Source of the DNA: CAIWXH01 sp964555675
Lineage (GTDB): Bacteria; Chloroflexota; Chloroflexia; Chloroflexales; Chloroflexaceae
DNA length: 25,117 nt
Direction of reading: 5' to 3'
NCBI GenBank assembly: GCA_964555675.1
Contig: CAZKTU010000080.1
Span: 1-25,117, forward strand
The position numbers and the translations under genes were made by a program. Under the pieces are notes generated by a model, which was not told the origin of the DNA, made no database searches, and worked only from the letters and a program-made list of their open reading frames with translations. Below are positions 1-7,582 of this stretch, piece by piece. The first letter of the stretch is position 1. Each line of letters starts with the position of its first letter.

Positions 1-15
1 CGCCGCGCAGGCGCC

Positions 16-1281
16 CTACTCGTTGCGCAGCGCCTTGATCGGGTCGAGGCGCGCGGCCCGCATTGCCGGGAACAGCCCGAAGAAGATCCCTACCCCGGCC
101 GAGATCGAGGTGGCCAGGATGATCGAGAAGAGCGAGACGTTCGCCCGGATCGTCGGGTCCTGCGAGAGGTTGTAGAGCAGGAAGGTGCCGCCGAACGAGA
201 GCAGGTAGCCCAGGCCGATGCCGATCAGCCCGCCCGAGAGGCAGAGCACCACCGCTTCGATCAGGAACTGCCACATAATGTCGCGTCTGCGGGCCCCGAC
301 CGCCTTGCGCAGCCCGATCTCCCTGGTGCGCTGGGCCACGCTCACCAGCATAATGTTCATGATCCCGATCCCGCCCACCAGCAGCGAGATGCCGCCGATC
401 GTGCCGAGGAAGGCGCTGAAGCCCACCGTGACGGTGCGGAACTGCGCGGCGAGCTGCTCGGGGTTGGTGACCGTGAAGTCGTTCGACTGATAGGTCAGGC
501 GGTGCTCCTCGCGCAGCACCTGGGTGATCTGGCGGACCGCCTCGTCCATCTGGCTGGGGTCGCGCACCTTGACGGTCATGGTCGAGACATCGACGCGCTG
601 GTCGATCTCGTTGCGGAACAGGCGGTCGCGGGCGGTCGAGTAGGGCATGTAAATCTGCTCGCCCGGGTCGCCGAAGCGGCCCACGGCGCCCGCCGCCTGG
701 CTCTGCTTGGCCACCGAGACGCCGACCACCTCGAAGGGCACCCCGTTGACGTTGACCCGCTGCCCGACCGCGCCCTCGATGCCGCCGAAGAGGGTCTGGG
801 CCACGGTGTCGCCGATCACGGCCACGCGGGCGCTGGCCTGCTCCTCGTCCTCGGTGAAGTAGCGCCCGTCGCCCAGGGCCTGGTCGCCGACGGCGAAGTA
901 GGTCGGGGTCACACCCTTCACGCCGAAGAGGAAGCGCTCGCCGCCGGCGCTGACCACGCCGTTGCGGCTCAGCTCGATCACCACGAACTCGACCGCGGGC
1001 GCGCGGCCGGGGGCGAGCAGGGCCTCGGCGTCGGCGGCCGTCAGGCGCGGGCGCAGGGTCTCATCCTCGTCCTCGCTGTCGACCTGCGGGTTCACATAGA
1101 GCGTGCCGACGCCCAGTTGGTCGAACTCGGCGTCGATCCATTTGGAGTAGCCGTCGCCGATCGCGAGCAGGCCCACCACGGCGCCCACGCCGATGATGAT
1201 GCCCAGCATGGTCAGCAGGGCCCGCAGCTTGTGGGTCAGCATCGAGGCCCAGGCGATACGGAATGATTCGATGAGCGACAT
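16..1281 (-). CDS. MacB/FtsX-type ABC exporter permease, paralogue 2
   Basis: This 421-residue integral membrane protein is the last gene of a four-gene export operon. One transmembrane helix lies at about residues 20-42, followed by a large extracytoplasmic MacB-periplasmic-core-like domain (about 45-280) and three C-terminal helices of the FtsX fold. The conserved stretch GGIGIMNIMLVSV, then TREIGLRKAVGA, marks the FtsX coupling region, and the C terminus PIKALRNE is typical. It starts 3 nt after the preceding permease stops. Its Shine-Dalgarno GGAG is built from the last sense codon of that gene, so the two should be translated together. It probably pairs with that paralogue as a heterodimer and is driven by the ATPase at 2535-3257. 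Family assignment is firm; the substrate (peptide, macrolide, lipid or other) cannot be read from sequence. Confidence 0.93.
   Translation of the reverse strand: MSLIESFRIAWASMLTHKLRALLTMLGIIIGVGAVVGLLAIGDGYSKWIDAEFDQLGVGTLYVNPQVDSEDEDETLRPRLTAADAEALLAPGRAPAVEFVVIELSRNGVVSAGGERFLFGVKGVTPTYFAVGDQALGDGRYFTEDEEQASARVAVIGDTVAQTLFGGIEGAVGQRVNVNGVPFEVVGVSVAKQSQAAGAVGRFGDPGEQIYMPYSTARDRLFRNEIDQRVDVSTMTVKVRDPSQMDEAVRQITQVLREEHRLTYQSNDFTVTNPEQLAAQFRTVTVGFSAFLGTIGGISLLVGGIGIMNIMLVSVAQRTREIGLRKAVGARRRDIMWQFLIEAVVLCLSGGLIGIGLGYLLSFGGTFLLYNLSQDPTIRANVSLFSIILATSISAGVGIFFGLFPAMRAARLDPIKALRNE
338..394 (-). repeat. 57-nt direct repeat, copy A (inside permease 2)
   Basis: These 57 nt are identical, including every third codon position, to 1607-1663 in the neighbouring permease gene. 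They encode 19 residues around GGIGIMNIMLV of the second transmembrane helix. The flanking codons diverge immediately on both sides. Confidence 0.9.
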
Positions 1282-1284
1282 AAT

Positions 1285-2534
1285 CTACTCCGTGCGCAGG
1301 GCCTCGATCGGGTTGAGGCGCGCCGCCTGCATGGCGGGGAAGAAGCCGAAGGCGATGCCGATCGCCGCCGCGATGCTAGTGGCCAGCAGGATGTTGCCCA
1401 GGCTCACCGTGGCGACGGCGCCCTCGGCCTGGAACAGGTTGACCAGGATGAAGGTGCTGGCGAAGGAGAGCAGGTAGCCCAGGCCGATCCCGATCAGCCC
1501 GCCGACCAGGCAGAGGGTCAGGGCCTCGACCAGGAACTGCATCAGGATGTCGCGACGTTTGGCGCCGACCGCCTTGCGCAGGCCGATCTCGCGGGTGCGC
1601 TCGGTGACGCTCACCAGCATAATGTTCATGATCCCGATCCCGCCCACCAGCAGCGAGATGCCGGCCACCAGGCCCAGGAAGGCGTTGAAGCCGCCGATCA
1701 CCACATTGAGCTGGGCCGCGATCTGCTCGGGGTTGATGATCGTGAAATCGTTGTCCTGGTAGCTCAGGCGGTGCTGGTCGCGCAAGGCCGCGGTCGCCTG
1801 GGCGATCGCGTCGTCGATCTCGGCCACGCTGCGGGCCTTGACCGTCATAATCGAGACGTTGACGTCGTCGCTGGTCTGGTTGCGGAACAGGCGCGCCACC
1901 CCGGTGCTGTAGGGGATGAAGACCGCCTCGGCCGGGTCGGCCCCGATGCTGAACGAGCCCTCCTCGGTCGCCAGCACGCCGATCACCTCGAAGCCCACCC
2001 CGTTCAGGTTCAGGCGCTGGCCCACGGCCGCGTCCGAGCCGCCGAAGAGCCGGTCGGCCACATTGCGCCCGATCACGGCCACGCGGGCCCGCTGCAGATC
2101 CTCCTCCTGGCTGAAGAGCCTGCCGGGGCCCATGTCCTGCGGGGTGACCTCGAACCAGTCGGCGTTGACCGCCCGCACGCTGTAGGTACGGCGCTGGCCG
2201 CCGGCGGCGACCTGCACACTGTCGCTCCACTCGATGCCGACACCCGCCACGGCGGGGGCCCGGCCGGGGGCGAGGATGGCCTGGGCGTCTGTGGCGCTCA
2301 GGCGGGCCGCGGTCACCGCGTCGACCTTGTTGCTGTCCACAAAGGGCGCGACATAGAAGTTGCCGGCGCCAAGCTGGGCGAACTGGCCGTTCAGGAAGCT
2401 CTGGAAGCCGTTGCCCATGGCGAGCATGCCGATCACGGCGCCCACGCCGATCACGATGCCGAGCATGGTCAGCAGGGCCCGCAGCTTGTTGCTGAAGAGG
2501 GCCCTGAAGGCGATGCGGAACGATTCGATGATAT

Positions 2535-2538
<4 letters not shown>
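1285..2538 (-). CDS. MacB/FtsX-type ABC exporter permease, paralogue 1
   Basis: This 417-residue permease has the same architecture as its downstream paralogue: an N-terminal helix (about 21-42, ALLTMLGIVIGVGAVIGMLA), a MacB-periplasmic-core-like extracytoplasmic domain (about 45-285), then three helices with GGIGIMNIMLVSV and TERTREIGLRKAVGAKRR between them. The C terminus PIEALRTE closely mirrors that of the downstream copy. Its ATG overlaps the stop of the ATPase gene by 4 nt (ATGA), a translational-coupling arrangement. Bacillus YknXYZ is the best-known comparable exporter but has a single permease gene. Two non-identical permeases here imply a heterodimeric membrane part. The family is clear; the substrate is unknown. 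Confidence 0.93.
1607..1663 (-). repeat. 57-nt direct repeat, copy B (inside permease 1)
   Basis: This is the second copy of the 57-nt identical block found at 338-394, offset by 1,269 nt. The two genes are clearly paralogous but differ at many codons elsewhere, so perfect identity over 19 consecutive codons points to strong local constraint, recent conversion or recent duplication. Confidence 0.9.
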
Positions 2539-3257
<719 letters not shown>

Positions 3258-3269
3258 GCTGCTATCGCT

Positions 3270-3297
3270 CCTTCATCCTTCATCCTGCATCCTTCCT
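3270..3297 (-). repeat. Heptanucleotide repeat tract, 4 units, between adaptor and ATPase genes
   Basis: On the plus strand it reads CCTTCAT, CCTTCAT, CCTGCAT, CCTTCCT. On the coding (minus) strand the unit is ATGAAGG-like. The TAG stop of the adaptor gene (3296-3298) overlaps the last unit, and the ATPase Shine-Dalgarno follows at the other end. The same unit family fills 24830-24968. Confidence 0.8.
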
Positions 3298-5101
3298 ACC
3301 TCGGCGGCCCCTGGGGGTTGAAGGTGCTGACCACGTCCTGGACGAGCACCTTGTCGCCGGCGCTGAGGCCCTCGACGATCTCGACGAACTCGCTGTTGCT
3401 CAGTCCGATCGTCACGGGGCGGCGGTCGCCGGGGGGCGGCGCGTCCTGGCCGGGGATGGCGGGCTGGGGCTGCAGGCTCGGGTTCGGCACATAGACGAAG
3501 CTCTGGCCGCCCTCGGCGCGCACCGCCCGCCGCGGCACCAGGACCACACCCTCTTTCTCCTCGGTGATGATCTCGACCACGGCGGTCATGCCGGGGCGCA
3601 CACCCTGGCTGTCCTGGTCGATCGCCACCGTGACCTCGTAGGTGGTCGTGCCGGTCTCGCTGCGGGTCGCCAGGGGCGCCACATTGCTCACCGAGCCGCC
3701 GTAGGACGCGCCCGGCAGGGCGTCGAGCTCGATCGTCACCCGCTGGCCCCGCTCGACCTGGGCAATGTCCAGCTCGTCGACCGGCAGGTCGATATGGAAG
3801 CTGCTCAGGTCGACCACGGCGATCAGCGAGGTGGCGTCGGCGGGCTCACCGACCTTCATGTCCACCCGGGCGATCGTCGCGCCGAAGGGGGCCGTGAGCG
3901 TGCCGAGGTCGAGGTTGCGCTGGGCGCTCTTGACGGCCACCTCGGCCCTGGCCACGGCCGCCTGGCGCGAGACCAGGGCGCTATTGGCCGGGTCGGCCAG
4001 CAGCTTGTCGAGCCCGGCCTGGGCGATCTCGATATTGGTCGCCTGGGCGGCCAGCTCGCTCTCGCGCTGGGCCCCGGTCAGCTGCTCGAGCCCGGCCTGG
4101 GCCCGCTGCACGGCCGCCCTGGCCTCGGCCAGATCCTCGGCCTCGGCCCCGCCGACCAGCTTGTCGCGGGCGGCGACGGCGCTCTTCAGCTCGGCCTCGC
4201 GGGCGGCGAGCGAGTTGATCTCCTCCTGGCGGGCCTGCTCGAAGGCGGTCTGGGCGGTGCTCAGGGCGCTCTCGGCGTCGGCGACGGCCCGGCGGGCCAC
4301 GGCCTCCTGGTCGACCCGCTCCTGGGCCAGGTCGCCGGGCAGCTTCTCGAGCTCGCGGTTCTGCCAGTAGATGCGGCTGAACTCGTCCTGGGCGTTGCGC
4401 AGGGCGTTGGCCCGCGTCTCGAGGTCGGCGGCGGCCCGCTCTTTGGCGGCGCTCAGGCTGACCCTGGCGTTGTCGAGGTTGGCCTGGGCGCTCTGGACGC
4501 GCTCGTTGGCGCTGGCCAGCTCGTCGCCGGCGGGGCCACCTTCGAGGCGAGCCAGGCGGGCCCGGGCGCTCTCGAGATCGGCGCGGGCGGCGTCGATGTC
4601 GGCCTGGGTGACGGTGGTGGCGGCCTGGGCGTACTGACTGCGGGCCTGCTCGACGCGGGCGCGGGCCTCGGCCAGCTCCTGCTCGCTCGCGCCGGCCACC
4701 AGGCCCTCCAGGTCGGCCTGGGCCTGGCGCAGGTCGGCCTCGGCCTGCTCGAGCTGCAGCTGCAGGCCGGCGGTGTCGATGCGGGCGAGGGGCTGGCCAC
4801 GCTCGATCTGGTCGCCGGGCTGCACCAGCACCTCGGCGATCGTGCCGGTCGCCTCGAAGCGCAGCTCGGCCTCGGCCTGGGGCTCGACGTTGCCCGTGGC
4901 GCTGACGGTGGCGGCGATGGTGCCGCTGACGGCGTCGGCCGTCTGCCAGCCCGTCGGCAGCGTGCCGGGCGCGGCCGGGCGCGGGGCCAGGGCGAAGGCC
5001 GCGGCCACAAGGGCCAGGATGGCTAGCACGACGCCGCCAATGATCATCAGTAGACGCCGACCGTTTCGGTTTCGCTTGCGGGGGGTGGCTGTCGAAGCCA
5101 T
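3296..5101 (-). CDS. HlyD/MacA/YknX-type efflux adaptor with very long coiled-coil hairpin
   Basis: This 601-residue periplasmic-adaptor-family protein is the first gene of the export operon. A basic N terminus (RKRNRNGRR) and one transmembrane helix (17-38) anchor it. Residues 56-112 form the first half of the beta-barrel/lipoyl region (ATGTIAEVLVQPGDQIERGQPLARID). Residues 113-397 are Ala/Glu/Gln-rich coiled coil. Residues 398-432 complete the lipoyl domain (LTAPFGATIARVDMKVGEP), followed by barrel and membrane-proximal domains to 601. The helical part, about 285 residues, appears much longer than that of typical MacA proteins and holds four related turns (near 131, 186, 314 and 365). ATG 5101 is chosen because AAGGAG lies 9 nt upstream. 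No TolC-like partner is visible, in keeping with a cell lacking a classical outer membrane. Confidence 0.92.
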   Translation of the reverse strand: MASTATPRKRNRNGRRLLMIIGGVVLAILALVAAAFALAPRPAAPGTLPTGWQTADAVSGTIAATVSATGNVEPQAEAELRFEATGTIAEVLVQPGDQIERGQPLARIDTAGLQLQLEQAEADLRQAQADLEGLVAGASEQELAEARARVEQARSQYAQAATTVTQADIDAARADLESARARLARLEGGPAGDELASANERVQSAQANLDNARVSLSAAKERAAADLETRANALRNAQDEFSRIYWQNRELEKLPGDLAQERVDQEAVARRAVADAESALSTAQTAFEQARQEEINSLAAREAELKSAVAARDKLVGGAEAEDLAEARAAVQRAQAGLEQLTGAQRESELAAQATNIEIAQAGLDKLLADPANSALVSRQAAVARAEVAVKSAQRNLDLGTLTAPFGATIARVDMKVGEPADATSLIAVVDLSSFHIDLPVDELDIAQVERGQRVTIELDALPGASYGGSVSNVAPLATRSETGTTTYEVTVAIDQDSQGVRPGMTAVVEIITEEKEGVVLVPRRAVRAEGGQSFVYVPNPSLQPQPAIPGQDAPPPGDRRPVTIGLSNSEFVEIVEGLSAGDKVLVQDVVSTFNPQGPPR

Positions 5102-5416
5102 CGTTGCGCGCTCCTTAAAGGGCTACTTGCTCGGTACCGGGCGCTGGCCGCCTGCGGCCGCGACGAATCCGGTCGCTCTTAGTAGTATCTCAGAAATGAC
5201 GCCCCTGTGCATCGAGCTGTTGCACGAGAATGTCCGTTCGCCATAGCGAGGCGCCGTACTCCTTTAGGAGGATACTGTGCAATCGTAACCCCCTTTTGGC
5301 GAAACTGTGGCAGATCTGTGAACCTCTGTTACCCCGGGGTCGCGAAGGATGAGCGCTCGCTGAGAATCATATGGAGCCCGCCGCGGCGGCCGACCGGGCC
5401 ATGGTACGATGCCGTT
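5102..5416. promoter_or_regulatory. Divergent intergenic control region between export operon and membrane-protein gene
   Basis: No gene is supported in this 315-nt stretch. It should hold the promoters for both directions. On the minus strand the only -10-like sequence is GATACT (5184-5189), without a good -35. On the plus strand TACGAT (5405-5410) lies just 6 nt before the ATG at 5417 and would imply a nearly leaderless mRNA. Short palindromes are frequent: CTCCT-TT-AGGAG (5259-5270), CAGATCTG (5311-5318) and ACCCCGGGGT (5331-5340). A perfect AGGAGG (5266-5271) precedes a three-codon frame GTG CAA TCG TAA (5277-5288), which may be chance or a leader mini-cistron. Confidence 0.4.
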
Positions 5417-7414
5417 ATGGACGAGAACCAGCTCTATGGCGCGGGCCTTGACCGCGTCTACCGCCTGGCCCTGCTCGCAACGGGCTCGCCGCGCGCCGCG
5501 ACGCGCCTGCTGCGCCGGGCCTTCGCTCGCCGCGACTCGGCCGTCACCCTCGACGAGACCGCCCTGGCCGCCGCTCTGCTGCTCGCCCGACCGGGCCCGT
5601 GGCTCTGGCGCCCCGACCCCGCCGCGCTCGCCTACTCGGGCCTCGCGCCCGCCGATCTAGCGGTGCTGCGCGCCCAGCTCGCCGCCGCCTCGCCCGCGGC
5701 CCGCCTCGCCCTCGGGGCTGGCCATGTGGCCGGGATTGAGCTCCAGCTCCAGGCGCCGCCGCCCGCCGCCCCTGCCGCCCCCTGGCCGCGCCGCGCGACC
5801 GATCGCCACGCCCTGCTGGCCCTGCTCGCCCGGGCCTGGGGCCTGCTGCCCGCGCAGGTCGCGTACGCCGACGTCTACGAGCAGGCCCTGAGCCTCGCCG
5901 GCGCCCTCGCGCCCGAGCAAGCCGACGAGCTGCGCTCGCTGCTGCTGGCCAACAGTCCCGCCGCCGAGCAGTCGCGGGCTGTGCGCGAGGGCCTGCGCCG
6001 CGCCGAGGCCCGCCTCGCGGCGGCTCTGCCCGCCCTCTTCGGCGGCGAGGCGCCCGCCGCTCTCCGCGCCGAGTTGGCGCAGCTCGCGCAGCCGCGCCGG
6101 CGCCGCGCCCCCCTGCCCCAGGCCAGGCGCCTCCAGCTCGCCCTCGTCGCGGCGGTCGCCCTGGTCGCCGTCGCGGTGATCGCGCTGCCTCAGGGCGCGC
6201 CACGGCCGGCTCCCCGCCCCGCGGGGGCCGCCGCGGAGGCCCCGAGCGAGCCCGCAGGCGCGGATGCCCTGGTGCGCGCCGCCCTCACCCGCCTCGACAG
6301 CCTCGCCGGGGGCGGGGTGCGCCACGAGCGCTTCGCGGCCGAGGCCACCGGCTACGGCTGGACCCTCGAGCGCTGGCAGGAGCTGGGGCCGCCCCACCGC
6401 TTCAGGGTCGAGGTGCGCGACGAGCAAGACCAACTGCGCTACGCGCTCGCCAGCGACGGCGAGGGCCTCGTCCAACAGCGGCACAGCCCCGGCCGCGAAG
6501 GCGATCTCGAGGGCGGCGACTATCGGCTCGACCCAGCCACCCTGGCCGCGCTGCTGCCCACCCTGCGCCAGCAGCCCGACTCGCTGTTCATGCTCGGCTC
6601 GGCCAACCCCGGCTTCAACCTCGAGCGCTACTATCTGAACCAGGCCCTCGACGCGCCCCTGCGCGATATGGGCGCCACCATGGCCGCGGGGCGACCGGCG
6701 CAGCTGCTCGCCTTCGAGAGCGAGGCGCCCTTGCCGCCCCAGCCGGATACCTTCGAGCCGCCCGAGGCGCGCCCGGCCCAGGTGCTGCTGGCGATCGACA
6801 ACGAGACCAGGGCCCTGCTCGAGGCCCGCGTGTTGCCGCCCGAGGGCGCCGAGGCGGGCGAAGTTCGGCGCCCCTGGCGGGTAGAACGCCTCGAGCTGCT
6901 GGCGAGCCTGCCGGACGCGCGCTTCAGGCTGCCGCCCCTCGCGGGCGGCGCATCGAGCACGGGCGAGCTGCTCAGTGCGCGTCTGTTCGGCGAGGCCCAG
7001 GGGAGCCTGCGCGAGCTCTCGGCGACCGAGCTCCCCGCCGACGGCGGGCCGCTCTACTTCCCGGCCGACGGCGCGGGGGTTGGCTACAGCTTCAGCTATG
7101 GCGGGGGCTGGACTATGCTGGTGCGCGAGACCGCCGAAGAGGTGCTGCAGCTCATCCCCTTCAGCGCGGAGACGGCCGGCTTCGTCGAGGGCGCGCGCTC
7201 GACCAGACGGGCCGGCGAGCGGGATTACGACCTGATCTACCCGCCCGAGATGCCGCCCGGGCGCAACGTCAGCCTGGCCACGATCTTCCTCAGCGCGGAT
7301 CGCGCCCGCGGCATGCACGTGATCTATAGCCACGCCTATGCCTCGCAGGCCGAGCGCGAGGCCCGCCTCGACGCACTGATCCGCAGCCTGGCCCCGCTCG
7401 AGCTGGGAGGGTAA
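5417..7414 (+). CDS. Unrecognised single-pass membrane protein with weakly sigma-factor-like N terminus and large extracytoplasmic domain
   Basis: The protein has 665 residues from ATG 5417. The frame is open back to 5207, but that extension reads like translated intergenic DNA, rich in Cys, Trp and Arg, so the inner ATG is preferred. Residues 1-40 (MDENQLYGAGLDRVYRLALLA and onward) resemble region 2 of ECF sigma factors, where a helix after LALLATG is common. Residues 40-225 are Ala/Leu/Arg-rich helices, followed by a basic stretch (QPRRRRAPLPQARR) and one membrane helix (239-257). Residues 285-510 look like a beta-rich LolA/RseB-like fold (ERWQELGPPHRFRVEVRD). The end (about 555-665) is another compact domain. 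Topology by the positive-inside rule puts the N-terminal half in the cytoplasm. This could be a membrane-tethered sigma/anti-sigma-like regulator, but I cannot assign a function. A long hairpin follows its stop. Confidence 0.75.
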   Translation: MDENQLYGAGLDRVYRLALLATGSPRAATRLLRRAFARRDSAVTLDETALAAALLLARPGPWLWRPDPAALAYSGLAPADLAVLRAQLAAASPAARLALGAGHVAGIELQLQAPPPAAPAAPWPRRATDRHALLALLARAWGLLPAQVAYADVYEQALSLAGALAPEQADELRSLLLANSPAAEQSRAVREGLRRAEARLAAALPALFGGEAPAALRAELAQLAQPRRRRAPLPQARRLQLALVAAVALVAVAVIALPQGAPRPAPRPAGAAAEAPSEPAGADALVRAALTRLDSLAGGGVRHERFAAEATGYGWTLERWQELGPPHRFRVEVRDEQDQLRYALASDGEGLVQQRHSPGREGDLEGGDYRLDPATLAALLPTLRQQPDSLFMLGSANPGFNLERYYLNQALDAPLRDMGATMAAGRPAQLLAFESEAPLPPQPDTFEPPEARPAQVLLAIDNETRALLEARVLPPEGAEAGEVRRPWRVERLELLASLPDARFRLPPLAGGASSTGELLSARLFGEAQGSLRELSATELPADGGPLYFPADGAGVGYSFSYGGGWTMLVRETAEEVLQLIPFSAETAGFVEGARSTRRAGERDYDLIYPPEMPPGRNVSLATIFLSADRARGMHVIYSHAYASQAEREARLDALIRSLAPLELGG

Positions 7415-7474
7415 AGGACGAGGGACCGAGGCTGGGCTTCCGCCTGAACCGTTGGTCTTTGGTCTTTCGTCCTT
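7414..7474 (+). terminator. 18-bp imperfect RNA stem-loop directly after the stop codon (possible terminator)
   Basis: Bases 7414-7431 pair with 7457-7474 without a mismatch if four G-U pairs are allowed (G at 7422, 7423, 7428 and 7430), leaving a 25-nt loop. The stem begins at the last base of the TAA stop. There is no U-tract after it, so it is not a canonical intrinsic terminator; it may act as a 3'-end stabiliser or Rho-type pause. The wobble pairs make the structure specific to plus-strand RNA. Confidence 0.5.
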
Positions 7475-7479
7475 GGTCG
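7452..7479 (+). repeat. Heptanucleotide repeat tract, 4 units, between membrane-protein gene and valS
   Basis: Four consecutive 7-nt units read TTGGTCT, TTGGTCT, TTCGTCC, TTGGTCG. The period matches the repeats at 3270 and 24830, but the consensus differs. It forms the 3' arm of the stem-loop at 7414-7474. Confidence 0.65.
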
Positions 7480-7545
7480 CAACCGGGCAGGCACTTGCGG
7501 AAAGCTCTGCGCGGGCCCCCGGCGGGTCGGTCGCCTGCCTGATGT

Positions 7546-7551
7546 TATAAT
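7546..7551 (+). promoter_or_regulatory. valS promoter -10 element TATAAT
   Basis: This perfect consensus -10 hexamer lies 31 nt before the valS ATG. No good -35 is found 16-18 nt upstream, where the DNA is GC-rich. The predicted leader is only about 25 nt and carries GAGGA (7573-7577), 5 nt before the start. Confidence 0.6.
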
Positions 7552-7582
7552 AGGGGGAGTTTGCAGCATTGCGAGGACCCCC

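Noticed and set aside
5207..5416. 70-codon N-terminal extension of the membrane protein
   Set aside because: The composition (many Cys, Trp, Arg) is unlike the rest, and it overlaps the control region with palindromes. The ATG at 5417 starts a sensible helical protein.
7475..7582. T-box leader for valS
   Set aside because: The TATAAT at 7546 leaves only about 25 nt of leader, and no T-box sequence or specifier stem is present.
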